Assembly (NCBI GenBank): GCA_018657625.1
Contig: JABHWU010000003.1
Coordinates: 1-60,314, forward strand
Source of the DNA: Deltaproteobacteria bacterium
Lineage (GTDB): Bacteria; SAR324; XYD2-FULL-50-16
Length of the DNA: 60,314 bases
Direction of reading: 5' to 3'
How positions within the stretch are numbered: position 1 is the first letter of the stretch; every line of letters begins with the position of its first letter. The notes under the pieces are model-generated. The model searched no databases. It saw only the letters and a list, made by a program, of their open reading frames with translations, and was not told the DNA's origin. Made by a program: the position numbers and the translations under genes. Below are positions 46,764-55,411 of this stretch, piece after piece.

Positions 46764-48014
46764 TTAAAACAAACCAAAAAAGTTTTTAACCAACTTTTTG
46801 AAACTTACTGCCACATTACTGAAAACATTATCTGTATTTTCTTTTAGAAAGGTTGTTTCCAAATCTGAATCAATACCGTATTTGATTAAACCTATTGCAG
46901 TTGAATATTTTGGTGATTCAACTAAATCACTAAGTCCTTGGATATTTGTTGGACCTCCAACACGGACCGGCATTCCAAAAACATCTTCAGCTAAAATATC
47001 AATGTCTTTCATTAAGCTGGAGCCACCGGTTAAGACTATTCCAGCAGCACTGGAAGGCGCACAACCAGATTTTTTAAGTTCATTTTGGATCAAATGAAAA
47101 ATCTCTCTAAATCGTGCTTCAATAACTTCAGCCAATAGGCGTTTATCAATAATTCGATCTTCTCGGCCAGCAATCCCCTTCAAGGTTAAAGTTTCCCCTT
47201 TTTTGACATTGGAAATTAAGGCTGTACCATAATCGTGTTTAATTCGAATTGCCTCAATTTTAGTGGTTCTAAGACCGATCGCAATATCAGTGGTCACCTG
47301 CTTACCGCCTAAAGGTAGCACACTGGTGTGAATAATAGAGCCATTTTTATAAATGACCATATCTGATGTGCCACCACCAATATCCAATAAAACAACCCCT
47401 AATTCTTTTTCCTCTTCTTCAAGTATAGCAATACTGGAAGCAAATGGTTCTAAAACAATATTCTGTACGTTAAGCTCTGCACTGTTGCAGCATTGCACAA
47501 TATTGGCCGCCGACGTAACAGAACCTAAAATAATATGTACTTTGGCTTCTAGCCGTCTTCCAGCCATTCCAACAGGATTATTGACACCATCCTGTCCATC
47601 AACAATATACTCTTGTATTAAAGTATGTAGTATTTCTTTATCCGGGGAATTAGTAGCTCTGGCAGATTCAATAACACGTTGGATATCTGATTCAGTGATG
47701 GTATCACCAGTGACTGCGACAACGCCATCCTTGTTCAGGCCCAGGATATGGTGCCCGGCGATGCCTGCGTAGACATTATTGATCTCAATACCACTTTTTA
47801 ACTGACACTCATCAATGGCTTTCCGTATAGATTTAACCGCGGCACGTATATTGGTAACGACACCTCTATTCAGGCCTTCAGAAGGAGCTTCTCCGAAACC
47901 GATTACCCTAAAATTGTTATCAGGTGATACTTCTGCTGCAATTACACATATTTTAGTGGTACCAATATCTAATCCTACAACTACTCTACCGTCTTTATAG
48001 GGTGCGTCCTGCAT
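46764..48014 (-). CDS. ftsA: Cell division protein FtsA
   Basis: The 416-residue actin-like protein begins VVGLDIGTTKICVIAAE (phosphate 1) and has LLDIGGGTSDMVIY (phosphate 2) near 207-220 and IVLTGGSSLMKDI (adenosine motif) near 322-334. The C-terminus SFKKLVKNFFGLF is the amphipathic membrane-targeting helix. It anchors FtsZ to the inner membrane. A 230-nt gap separates it from the upstream SPOR gene. ftsQ and ddl, usual neighbours, are not in the window. Confidence 0.97.
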   Translation of the reverse strand: MQDAPYKDGRVVVGLDIGTTKICVIAAEVSPDNNFRVIGFGEAPSEGLNRGVVTNIRAAVKSIRKAIDECQLKSGIEINNVYAGIAGHHILGLNKDGVVAVTGDTITESDIQRVIESARATNSPDKEILHTLIQEYIVDGQDGVNNPVGMAGRRLEAKVHIILGSVTSAANIVQCCNSAELNVQNIVLEPFASSIAILEEEEKELGVVLLDIGGGTSDMVIYKNGSIIHTSVLPLGGKQVTTDIAIGLRTTKIEAIRIKHDYGTALISNVKKGETLTLKGIAGREDRIIDKRLLAEVIEARFREIFHLIQNELKKSGCAPSSAAGIVLTGGSSLMKDIDILAEDVFGMPVRVGGPTNIQGLSDLVESPKYSTAIGLIKYGIDSDLETTFLKENTDNVFSNVAVSFKKLVKNFFGLF

Positions 48015-48244
48015 CTCTTATTTTCAAATTAAATTAACTGATCTTGTGATCACAAAACATGAATGAAGGTATCATACCATAAAACCTGATTAATGAATTC
48101 GGATTTTGAAGTCCTCAACAACCAGTAAAATTCATAAGTTAATCAATGAAACTCTCTACCAATACAATGGTATTGTCAATATGAATCGGAGTACAAAATC
48201 AAATATTTAAAGATGTTTTTCTAAATTGAAATCAGTAAAAATAC

Positions 48245-49132
48245 TTAAAAATGTTTATGATAATCATAAATATGCCGGGCATATGCCGGCAATTGTTCAT
48301 CAAGTGTAAACTGTCGTGCCGCTTTAGCAGCTTCCAATAGTGTTTGATAGTAACCAATCTGTACTGTTAACCAGAGTTCGTTATTTAATTGGTCTCTGAC
48401 CTCACCAATAAATGTGTTGTACCCTTTTAGTTTTAGTTTCTTTTTTTGTCTCAGTGCGTTTCTTTTACTGAGTAACCCCCCCACCTGAAAGGAGTACAAT
48501 TTTTGTTTTAATTTTTTTCCAGGTACAACTTCTTTTTTAATAACTACTGCTGCTTCCTGATTCTTTTTTTCATCCCCGACTTTTTTTGAATCAGGATTTA
48601 AAGAAACTATCTTTGTTTTCTCTGTATTTGCCGGTCGAATCACCCGGATAACTTTATCTTCATAAATAACTGTAACTTCTGTGTTTTGACTATTTGAAAA
48701 ACCCTGACCAGCTTCAACCGCCCTCGCTAATTTTTCATGGGCTCCCAAGCGAACTGTAAACCAGGTTCTGGTTTTGGTTTCCTGAATATACAGATTGGGT
48801 TTGAAATTCTTTTGCCTGAGATCTTTAATATAATTTTCAGCATTGATTTGATTTTTAAAAGCCCCTGCTTGAATATAATAATATTGCTGATCATTTTTAT
48901 CCAACCCAGGTACTTCTTCCGTTAGCGTTGGCTTTTTTGTACTGAGAACCGGGTCAGGAAGTGTTATATTTTCTTGCTCAGGATCCTCCCATTGGGTTTG
49001 AACAACAGATGATTCCTGATTTTCACCAGAAAAAAGATTCCTAACCTGATCACAACTGATAATATTCAAAACAAAAACAGCTAAAAAAAGGATATAAATT
49101 CTGCTCCATATTGAAAATCGGTAGGTTTTCAT
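48245..49132 (-). CDS. SPOR-domain lipoprotein
   Basis: Starting at MKTYRFSIWSRIYILF gives a lipoprotein signal with lipobox IISC at about 22-25. An ATG at 49183 would add 17 residues. The mature protein has two SPOR domains. One is at about 80-155 (YYIQAGAFKNQINAENYI, TWFTVRLGAHEKLARA), the other in the C-terminal 80 residues (LYSFQVGGLLSKRNAL, LWLTVQIGYYQTLLEA), joined by a lysine-rich linker. SPOR domains bind denuded glycan strands of septal peptidoglycan. Position upstream of ftsA-ftsZ supports a division role. Confidence 0.87.
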   Translation of the reverse strand: MKTYRFSIWSRIYILFLAVFVLNIISCDQVRNLFSGENQESSVVQTQWEDPEQENITLPDPVLSTKKPTLTEEVPGLDKNDQQYYYIQAGAFKNQINAENYIKDLRQKNFKPNLYIQETKTRTWFTVRLGAHEKLARAVEAGQGFSNSQNTEVTVIYEDKVIRVIRPANTEKTKIVSLNPDSKKVGDEKKNQEAAVVIKKEVVPGKKLKQKLYSFQVGGLLSKRNALRQKKKLKLKGYNTFIGEVRDQLNNELWLTVQIGYYQTLLEAAKAARQFTLDEQLPAYARHIYDYHKHF

Positions 49133-49844
49133 TTTTTTATGCGAGAACGTATTTACCAAATAAAATAGATTATAGAATTTCATTTTATCTAAATCAATTT
49201 CAAGGTATGTGTCAATTTTTTAAACGTGATTATTCCTGATTTTTAGGGTTATTCAGCAATTATTAAATGTTTTTTTTATTAACAAATTATATTTTTTATT
49301 CAGAATTATGACTTTTCAGTACTAACTATTTTTTTTACCAATAATTAAATACACACCAATCTCCATAAGTAATTCACAAGCTATATAACTAATATAATTA
49401 AAGATTGACTATTTTTTTTGTCTGAGATATCACTCTACATATATCTTATTCTTTACCAACAATTAAAACAATACGAAACCATTGAGGATTTACATTGATA
49501 ACCTGCCGGTGGTACTGTTTCCAAAATTATTTTTTTTATCTATTAGCGAAAAAATAATTTGTTTTACAATTCCTAACATGCTTCCACTTGCCAATTCATA
49601 TTCCAATTTTTATATTAAACCTCAGTAGTAAATTTATATCTAATATATTATTTATTCACATTCTTTTATTTTCAAATAAAATCAGGGAATTAGCTGTTTT
49701 ATATCTGGGACGGTTTTTGGTGTCAGTATAAAAACCTTGTTCCCATGATTATAGTATTAATATCTGAATTTACCTTTGCCTGGTATGGAAAGCAGGTAAT
49801 AGAAAAAAAATCAATTTAGCAAAATTTAATTCCTGGTTACCTGA
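49133..49844. other. AT-rich gap, nothing recognised
   Basis: About 700 nt, extremely AT-rich, between divergent genes. No ORF with coding character, hairpin, repeat or DnaA-box cluster was recognised. Promoters for the SPOR gene and the coiled-coil gene must lie here. Confidence 0.5.
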
Positions 49845-50777
49845 ATGATTATCAGAAACATCAACACAAAATTAGTGTATAGCAGTCTTTTTATCCTGAT
49901 TTGGACATTCTGTATTAACCCAGAACAAATTAAGGCACAAAACCAAATTCCACAAAACCCCAATCAGCTCCTGGCAAACTTGCTGAGCCAGATTGAACAA
50001 CAAATGGTGAAGCACAATCAAGATATTTTAACCAACAACCTCACCCATACAAATGGCGATTTTGAAAATATTAAGAAAAATCTAAAAATTTTAATTGATG
50101 TTTTTATGCCTTTAACAGAAAGACTAAAAGCCCTACAAAAACAAGAAAAAACAATTCTGAACAAAACAAAAAATTTAGAAGATCAATATATTCCGCTAAC
50201 CCCAAAGGAACAAGAAACCCAAAATCAAACTATTATCCAGGAACAACTCGAAACCAGGAACGACACACAAAAAACCCGGGATATTATCGCCCAGCAAAAA
50301 AACAATATTACAGCAAATAATGACTCTCAACCTAAACCGCAACCTAAAACAGTGGATACTATTAACCAGCTGTCCGATTACATCCATCAAGCTTTAAAAA
50401 ATGAAAATCAGGCAATCAATCATTTACTCAACAGTCAACTTAAACAGGCCATTTCAGCAGAAAAAAAAGCCCTGGACCAAATAGAAAAAGCGTTGAAATT
50501 GATATCCCCTCAACAGCCTGAAAACAACCAAAAGCAAAATCAGGATCAACAAACTAAAAACAACCAGAAGCAAAATCAGGATCAACAAACTAAAAATAAT
50601 CAAAAAAACCAACAACAGCCATCTGAAAAAAAAGCAGATCAACAATTAAGTGCCGAAGAAGCACTTAAATTACTGGCACAATTACAGAAAAAAGCTGAAG
50701 ATGAACGAAAAAAACGTGAAAAAGAATACGGTGTAACACTGTCACCTCAACAATTACCGGTTGAAAAAGACTGGTAA
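49845..50777 (+). CDS. Exported Q/N-rich coiled-coil protein
   Basis: The 310-residue protein has a signal peptide (hydrophobic 10-24, cleavage near IKAQ at about 31). The mature part is helical and highly rich in Gln, Asn and Lys. Near 225-255 a unit NNQKQNQDQQTK is repeated exactly, twice plus a partial third. The C-terminal 45 residues (SAEEALKLLAQLQKKAEDER to PVEKDW) resemble the end of BatC-type proteins of the Bat aerotolerance operon, a weak resemblance. No other Bat gene is present. It is followed after 19 nt by hemW. Confidence 0.7.
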   Translation: MIIRNINTKLVYSSLFILIWTFCINPEQIKAQNQIPQNPNQLLANLLSQIEQQMVKHNQDILTNNLTHTNGDFENIKKNLKILIDVFMPLTERLKALQKQEKTILNKTKNLEDQYIPLTPKEQETQNQTIIQEQLETRNDTQKTRDIIAQQKNNITANNDSQPKPQPKTVDTINQLSDYIHQALKNENQAINHLLNSQLKQAISAEKKALDQIEKALKLISPQQPENNQKQNQDQQTKNNQKQNQDQQTKNNQKNQQQPSEKKADQQLSAEEALKLLAQLQKKAEDERKKREKEYGVTLSPQQLPVEKDW

Positions 50778-50796
50778 TTTAAAACCAGCAACCGAT

Positions 50797-51963
50797 ATGC
50801 TTCCTAAATTTCAAACACTAAATGGCATTTATCTACATATGCCTTTTTGTAAAAGCATATGTCCTTTTTGCGCCTTTTCTGTTTTACCCGATCAACCAAA
50901 AAAACATGCCAATTATTTGCATTTGATTCAAAACGAACTCGCTCTGCTAGAAAAAGAGTTACAAGCTGATTTTTCCAAAACAAATACTGTTTATCTGGGA
51001 GGTGGAACCCCATCGTTGATAGCTATCAACGAGTTAAAATCAATCATGGATCGGCTGAAATCATTAGTCACTAATCCAGCCTGTCAATGGTCAATAGAAA
51101 TTAATCCGGAAGATGGAAACCTAAAATATCTGGAAAACCTGGTTTCCTTGGGCTTTAATCGCTTCAGTATTGGGATTCAGAGTTTTAACCCAGCTACTCT
51201 TGAATCCATCCAACGAAACCATACTGTAAAACATTGCCATTCAGTTTTAAATCGTGTTCAACAAATAAACTTAACCGATTTTAATGTTGACATCATGTTT
51301 GGAATCCCGGGGCAAACCATCCATGACCTTGAAAAAGATCTATGTATTGCGCTTGAATATGACCCAACACACATTTCAGCTTATATTCTGAATATCGAAC
51401 CTAAAACGAAACTAAATCGGAAACCTGAATGGCGAAAATGGCAAATCGAACATGAATCATTGATAGCTGAACAGTATAAAAAGGTTATTGAGATATTATC
51501 CCAAAACGGACTTCAACAATATGAAGTTAGTAATTTTTCCAAACCAGGATTTGAATCCAAACAAAATATCATTAATTGGAAAGGGAAATATTATCTGGGT
51601 ATCGGTCTGGGGGCACACTCCTTCATTAATAACTGCAGATGGGGAAATTTCAGACGGTGGAAAGAATATCAACAAAACCTAAAAAAAGAAGATCTTCCTA
51701 TTGAGTTTTTTGATCCGTTGACCATATCACAATTGAGAGATGAATACCTGATGATTAATTTACGCCTGATAGACGGTATCAACTTAGATATTTTCAAGAC
51801 CAATTTTAATTGTAAATTAGAGCAGTATTGTCAAAAAACAATTGATCAAATGAAAGGTCAGGGATTGATTATTCTACAAAATAACCAATTAAAACTATCT
51901 ACAAACGGAATGCTTTTGACTGATGAAATTACTTTGAAGTTATGTACGATGTTGCCGGATTAA
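50797..51963 (+). CDS. hemW: Radical SAM heme chaperone HemW
   Basis: The start is placed at the ATG 50797 (388 residues), because the upstream TTG frame would overlap the preceding gene by 17 nt. The radical-SAM cluster motif C-x3-C-x2-C is at Cys18, Cys22 and Cys25. YLGGGTPSL and FSIGIQSF match HemW/HemN, and the tail TNGMLLTDEI is typical of HemW. The HemN-specific fourth Cys region is missing. HemW binds heme and delivers it to target enzymes and is often annotated as coproporphyrinogen oxidase by error. Its 3' end overlaps the convergent receiver gene by 4 nt. Confidence 0.93.
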   Translation: MLPKFQTLNGIYLHMPFCKSICPFCAFSVLPDQPKKHANYLHLIQNELALLEKELQADFSKTNTVYLGGGTPSLIAINELKSIMDRLKSLVTNPACQWSIEINPEDGNLKYLENLVSLGFNRFSIGIQSFNPATLESIQRNHTVKHCHSVLNRVQQINLTDFNVDIMFGIPGQTIHDLEKDLCIALEYDPTHISAYILNIEPKTKLNRKPEWRKWQIEHESLIAEQYKKVIEILSQNGLQQYEVSNFSKPGFESKQNIINWKGKYYLGIGLGAHSFINNCRWGNFRRWKEYQQNLKKEDLPIEFFDPLTISQLRDEYLMINLRLIDGINLDIFKTNFNCKLEQYCQKTIDQMKGQGLIILQNNQLKLSTNGMLLTDEITLKLCTMLPD

Positions 51964-52352
51964 CTGATATGCTTTTGAATAATAGCAACTAATGTCTCTA
52001 TCTGCACCGGTTTCCCTATAAAATCGTCCATCCCGGCCTTTAAACACCTTTCGATATCGACTTTCTTCGTTTTAGCTGTCACTGCAATGATGGGTGTAAA
52101 ATAGTTCAATTCCCCGGTTTGTTCCATCTTTCTGATTCTCCGGGTTGCCTCAAAACCATTTAATTCAGGCATCAAACAGTCCATAATAATCACAGCAAAT
52201 TCTGTTTGATTGATTTTTTCTAATGCTTCATAGCCATTAGATGCTGTATCATATTGATAACCTTTTTTTTTCAACATACCTGATAAAACCATTTGATTGA
52301 TATCATCATCGTCAACAATCAGTATCTTCTTATTTTTTAAATTGTGATTCAA
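51960..52352 (-). CDS. Stand-alone response regulator receiver
   Basis: The 130-residue CheY-like domain has no output domain. The acidic pocket is ILIVDDDD at 10-17, the phospho-acceptor is Asp58 in IIMDCLMP, and the switch residues are in AVTAKT near 90-95 and the Lys of IGKPV near 115. It likely receives phosphate from a hybrid kinase, as in phosphorelays or chemotaxis-like signalling. No kinase is nearby. The stop overlaps the hemW 3' end on the opposite strand. Confidence 0.92.
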   Translation of the reverse strand: MNHNLKNKKILIVDDDDINQMVLSGMLKKKGYQYDTASNGYEALEKINQTEFAVIIMDCLMPELNGFEATRRIRKMEQTGELNYFTPIIAVTAKTKKVDIERCLKAGMDDFIGKPVQIETLVAIIQKHIS

Positions 52353-52411
52353 AGTGAACCATTACATTGAAGGATTTAGTTCATCTGAGAGATGCCCCTA
52401 ATTCGTTTTTT

Positions 52412-52792
52412 TTACTTTTTCTTAAAAAAGTCCTTAGCTTTACCAAGCAGAGCTGACCGTTCTTCCTCAGACATATTCATCACTTTATCTTTAAGTGAAG
52501 CAAGTTCTTTGGGATCAAGTCCTTTGATTTTATCCATGGCCGCTTTAAAAATACTATTATCATTCATATCCGGTTCTACAGCTGCTGATTCTGATTTTTT
52601 AAAAAATAGTATTTTATCATTGCCAATTTCACTTTGAATATCTTCTTCTGCCAATGTTTTAAGAACATCGGAAAGCTTCAGGTCATTTTTTTTACAAGAA
52701 TCATAAATTGCCTGAAATGGCAGTGTTACCTTCTTTTCAGGAAAACCATTTTTACGGATTGATTGAATAATACTTTCGGAAATTTTATTCAT
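52412..52792 (-). CDS. Small helical protein, unknown
   Basis: This 126-residue protein was not recognised. The N-terminal half (1-65) has an alternation of helices like a small winged-helix or adaptor domain (KKVTLPFQAIYDSCKKNDLK, LSDVLKTLAEEDIQ). The C-terminal half (80-126) is a charged helical pair (DKIKGLDPKELASLKDKV, MSEEERSALLGKAKDFFKKK). It is probably cytoplasmic. It is 60 nt upstream of the receiver gene on the same strand, so joint expression is possible. Confidence 0.7.
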   Translation of the reverse strand: MNKISESIIQSIRKNGFPEKKVTLPFQAIYDSCKKNDLKLSDVLKTLAEEDIQSEIGNDKILFFKKSESAAVEPDMNDNSIFKAAMDKIKGLDPKELASLKDKVMNMSEEERSALLGKAKDFFKKK

Positions 52793-53391
52793 GGATAATA
52801 AAATAAGAGAGGTTATTTAATTCAAATTTCTAATCAAATCTGCTTTTTTTATTGCATTTCTTAAGGCTTACTTAAAACCAATATTATTTTATTGTCTACA
52901 GTTTCGGTGTTTTTCAACTGCATTTTGTGTATTTAAATTTCATCAAATTATTCATAATAAATTGATTTCATTAGTGTAATTATCAAATAATTACTTTTAG
53001 AGAAATCTGAATTTTTTATTTTACAAGCAAAATAGTCTTGCATACTGGACATAATTTGTTCCATAATCTAAATTTATTAATAGTGAAATCTAAGTGATTT
53101 TAACTATAGCAATAGACATTGTTATTGTCTCATAATTAGATATGTCAACCAACTGTCATCCTTGAGCGCTGAATTGCGAGTAGGCGCAGCCTGAAAAGCG
53201 AAACTTGTGGCTTTGATCGAAGAATCTATTGCACATACAATTGAGATTCTTCGGTGCCCGTAGAATGACCAATAGTTGTAATCAGACTTATATCAATGAT
53301 ATTTGCTATAAAGTATAAGTTGGCCAAAGATAGGAAAACAGAAGATTCTATTGTGTTTGAATATCACAATCAAAAATTAAAAGGAGATACT
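52793..53391. other. AT-rich gap with an intergenic repeat
   Basis: About 600 nt between divergent genes. The left 350 nt hold nothing recognisable. The right part has the inverted-repeat element 53154-53270, then the tusA promoter region. Confidence 0.45.
53154..53270. repeat. Interspersed inverted-repeat element
   Basis: The element begins TGTCATCCTTGAGCG and ends GTAGAATGAC, so the ends are inverted relatives. Internally GAAGAATCT (53219-53227) and AGATTCTTC (53244-53252) pair perfectly. Elements of the form TGTCATCCTGAGCG...AGAATGACA are found scattered in many bacterial genomes. Its role is unknown. Confidence 0.55.
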
Positions 53392-53628
53392 ATGAGCGAT
53401 ATTTCAGCAAACGAAGTACTGGATTGTTCCGGGCTATCATGTCCCGTACCAATTCTAAAGACTAAGAAGGCGATGAAGGGATTATCATCCGGACAGGTTT
53501 TAAAAATGACATCAACCGATCCTGGATCGAGTAAAGATATTGTTTCTTTTTGTAAAAGAACAGGTCATGAATTAGTGGAATCGGAAGAAGATGGTGGTTC
53601 AACACATTTCTTCATCAAAGCTAAATAG
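53392..53628 (+). CDS. tusA: TusA-family sulfur carrier protein
   Basis: The start is the ATG at 53392 because AAGGAG stands 5-6 nt before it. This gives 78 residues. The CPVP motif (Cys17-Pro-Val-Pro) with the persulfide-carrying Cys17 lies in LDCSGLSCPVPILK. The rest fits the two-layer TusA/SirA fold (GQVLKMTSTDPGSSKDI, FCKRTGHELVESEE). It can act in tRNA thiolation, molybdenum cofactor or sulfur oxidation. No dsrE or rhodanese partner is nearby. Confidence 0.93.
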   Translation: MSDISANEVLDCSGLSCPVPILKTKKAMKGLSSGQVLKMTSTDPGSSKDIVSFCKRTGHELVESEEDGGSTHFFIKAK

Positions 53629-53644
53629 TCATAAATAAAGGAAA

Positions 53645-53674
53645 AGTGCAAAACCACTACCAGCGTTTTGCACT
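53645..53674. terminator. Bidirectional terminator
   Basis: AGTGCAAAAC (53645-53654) and GTTTTGCACT (53665-53674) are exact complements around a 10-nt loop, with A/T runs on both sides. It lies between the convergent tusA and flagellin genes. Confidence 0.85.
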
Positions 53675-53709
53675 ATTTTTCAAAAACCTATTTTATCCAA
53701 CCACCAATA

Positions 53710-55230
53710 TTAACCTAAAAGACTTAAAACATTTTGCGGTAATTGGTTTGCTTGCGCCAACATAGCAGTAGCAGATTGAGACATAATCTGGTTTCTTGTA
53801 AAATTAGCCATCTCTTTAGCCATATCCACATCTCTAATCACCGATTCAGAAGAGATCATATTTTCATTTTGGATACGTAAATTAGCTAAATTACTTTCCA
53901 GGGTATTTTTCTGAAAAGCACCTAATTTACCCCTCTCAAAAGTGACCTGGTTAATGGCTTCATCAATCAATTCTATTGAATCCTGGGCACCTTGAAATGT
54001 GAGAACATTAACATCAGCCAGACTATCATAGCCGGACTTGTTAGCGATACCTCTTCCCAAACCTTCAGGATTACTACCTCGAACTGAGATCCCCACTGTT
54101 TGATTCTGGTTAGCTCCAACATGAAATTTCATTGAATTTTGAGCCACAAAAACACGACCCACAGATTTACCTGTTTCTGGAAATTCTTCACCCGGTGCTA
54201 CTTCTTCAGCATTAGGATCTTCCATATCAGAAACTTTACAGCCTGTTATGGGTTCATCTTTACCGTCTCCATAGTATCGAATACTCAATCCATCAACACA
54301 TTTAGCACCTTTAACTCCGGTCAAAATCTGACCTTTTCCAATGGCTGATTCTCCGTTGATGGTCCCTTTAATATCCATTCCAGCTTCAGTGGTTTCAATT
54401 TGACCACTTTCCATTCCCAAAACACCTGCAGTACTGCTCATGACCTGAAATTTGTAATCAGAACCATATTTTCGATGAGTGGCTTTTATTTGACCACCTT
54501 CTGACAGCTCTATATTTATATCAAGTCCATTACGATTAACTTCATTCTGCAGATTTTGAATCAAGGTTTCCTTGGTATCATCTGCATTTGATTTGTAAAC
54601 AGCCATCTTACCATCTTCAATAATGGTAATTTGTTCACCAGCTGTAACAATTTCCTCGGTTAAGGCAGTTGTGCCCATCGTAGTTGAACGCGATGACTCC
54701 TGTGTCACGTAGACATTAAAACCTTGTTCTCTGGAATCTCCAGTTTCTAATGAAGCATTGACAAATTCCAGATTTTCACCGGTCGTACTCCCGGAAGCAC
54801 CTCTGGATCCATCCAGCAAACGCTTCGTTCCAAATTGCGCCTGACTGGATATCCGGGCAATTGTTTCCAAAGCGTTATCAATCTCTCCCTGATCCGCAGC
54901 CAACATCACTTCATCATTCACTCCTTCGTTTGATGCATGAATTGCCAACTGCCGTATGGAAACAAGTAAATTATTAACTTCTGAAAGATTAGCTTCCATA
55001 GTTTGCACTAAAGAAACCGCCATTTCAGAATTATCTATTGCCTGTCCCAATCCAGCAATCTGAGCTCGCATTTGCTCAGATATAACTAAAGACGCAGGAC
55101 TATCTGCTGCTCTATTTATCTTCAATCCTGAAGATAATTTCTCAAGAGTCCTGGACATCTCTTTATTATTGTTGACCAGGTTTCTATGGGAATTTAAAGC
55201 ACTTACATTATGATTAATTCGCATACTCAT
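53710..55230 (-). CDS. fliC: Flagellin
   Basis: Start at MSMRINHNV, because AGGAGG lies 8 nt upstream. A TTG frame from 55251 would include that ribosome-binding site in its coding sequence. The 506 residues have canonical D0/D1 ends ([33 protein letters not shown]) and a large central domain (about 150-400). Within it, GTINGESAIGKG is an IN-type motif and Cys311 and Cys331 are the only cysteines. It is close to the copy at 57018. It ends at a strong bidirectional terminator. Confidence 0.96.
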   Translation of the reverse strand: MSMRINHNVSALNSHRNLVNNNKEMSRTLEKLSSGLKINRAADSPASLVISEQMRAQIAGLGQAIDNSEMAVSLVQTMEANLSEVNNLLVSIRQLAIHASNEGVNDEVMLAADQGEIDNALETIARISSQAQFGTKRLLDGSRGASGSTTGENLEFVNASLETGDSREQGFNVYVTQESSRSTTMGTTALTEEIVTAGEQITIIEDGKMAVYKSNADDTKETLIQNLQNEVNRNGLDINIELSEGGQIKATHRKYGSDYKFQVMSSTAGVLGMESGQIETTEAGMDIKGTINGESAIGKGQILTGVKGAKCVDGLSIRYYGDGKDEPITGCKVSDMEDPNAEEVAPGEEFPETGKSVGRVFVAQNSMKFHVGANQNQTVGISVRGSNPEGLGRGIANKSGYDSLADVNVLTFQGAQDSIELIDEAINQVTFERGKLGAFQKNTLESNLANLRIQNENMISSESVIRDVDMAKEMANFTRNQIMSQSATAMLAQANQLPQNVLSLLG

Positions 55231-55411
55231 ATGCAAAACCTCCTTGTACAATCAATTTTAATAACTATCCTAGCATCCATGTGAATAATTATTATCCCCT
55301 TATTGCCGCTATATAATCATCCATTATTATAAGTGGTCGCAGCAATTGACAATCATCTTAATACTTCTGAAAATGAGAAATCGAGAATTGATTTCTCATC
55401 CAGCAATCCAC

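Noticed and set aside
49133..49844. Replication origin in the AT-rich gap
   Set aside because: No cluster of DnaA boxes, no dnaA/dnaN/gidA neighbours; high AT content alone is not evidence.
53296..53391. N-terminal extension of tusA by 32 residues
   Set aside because: The extension contains the real ribosome-binding site and would be unlike all TusA proteins, which are about 75-80 residues.
55231..55411. Sigma-28 promoter in front of the 53710 flagellin on the minus strand
   Set aside because: The best candidate, TTATCCCC near 55291, has no matching -35 half at the correct spacing.
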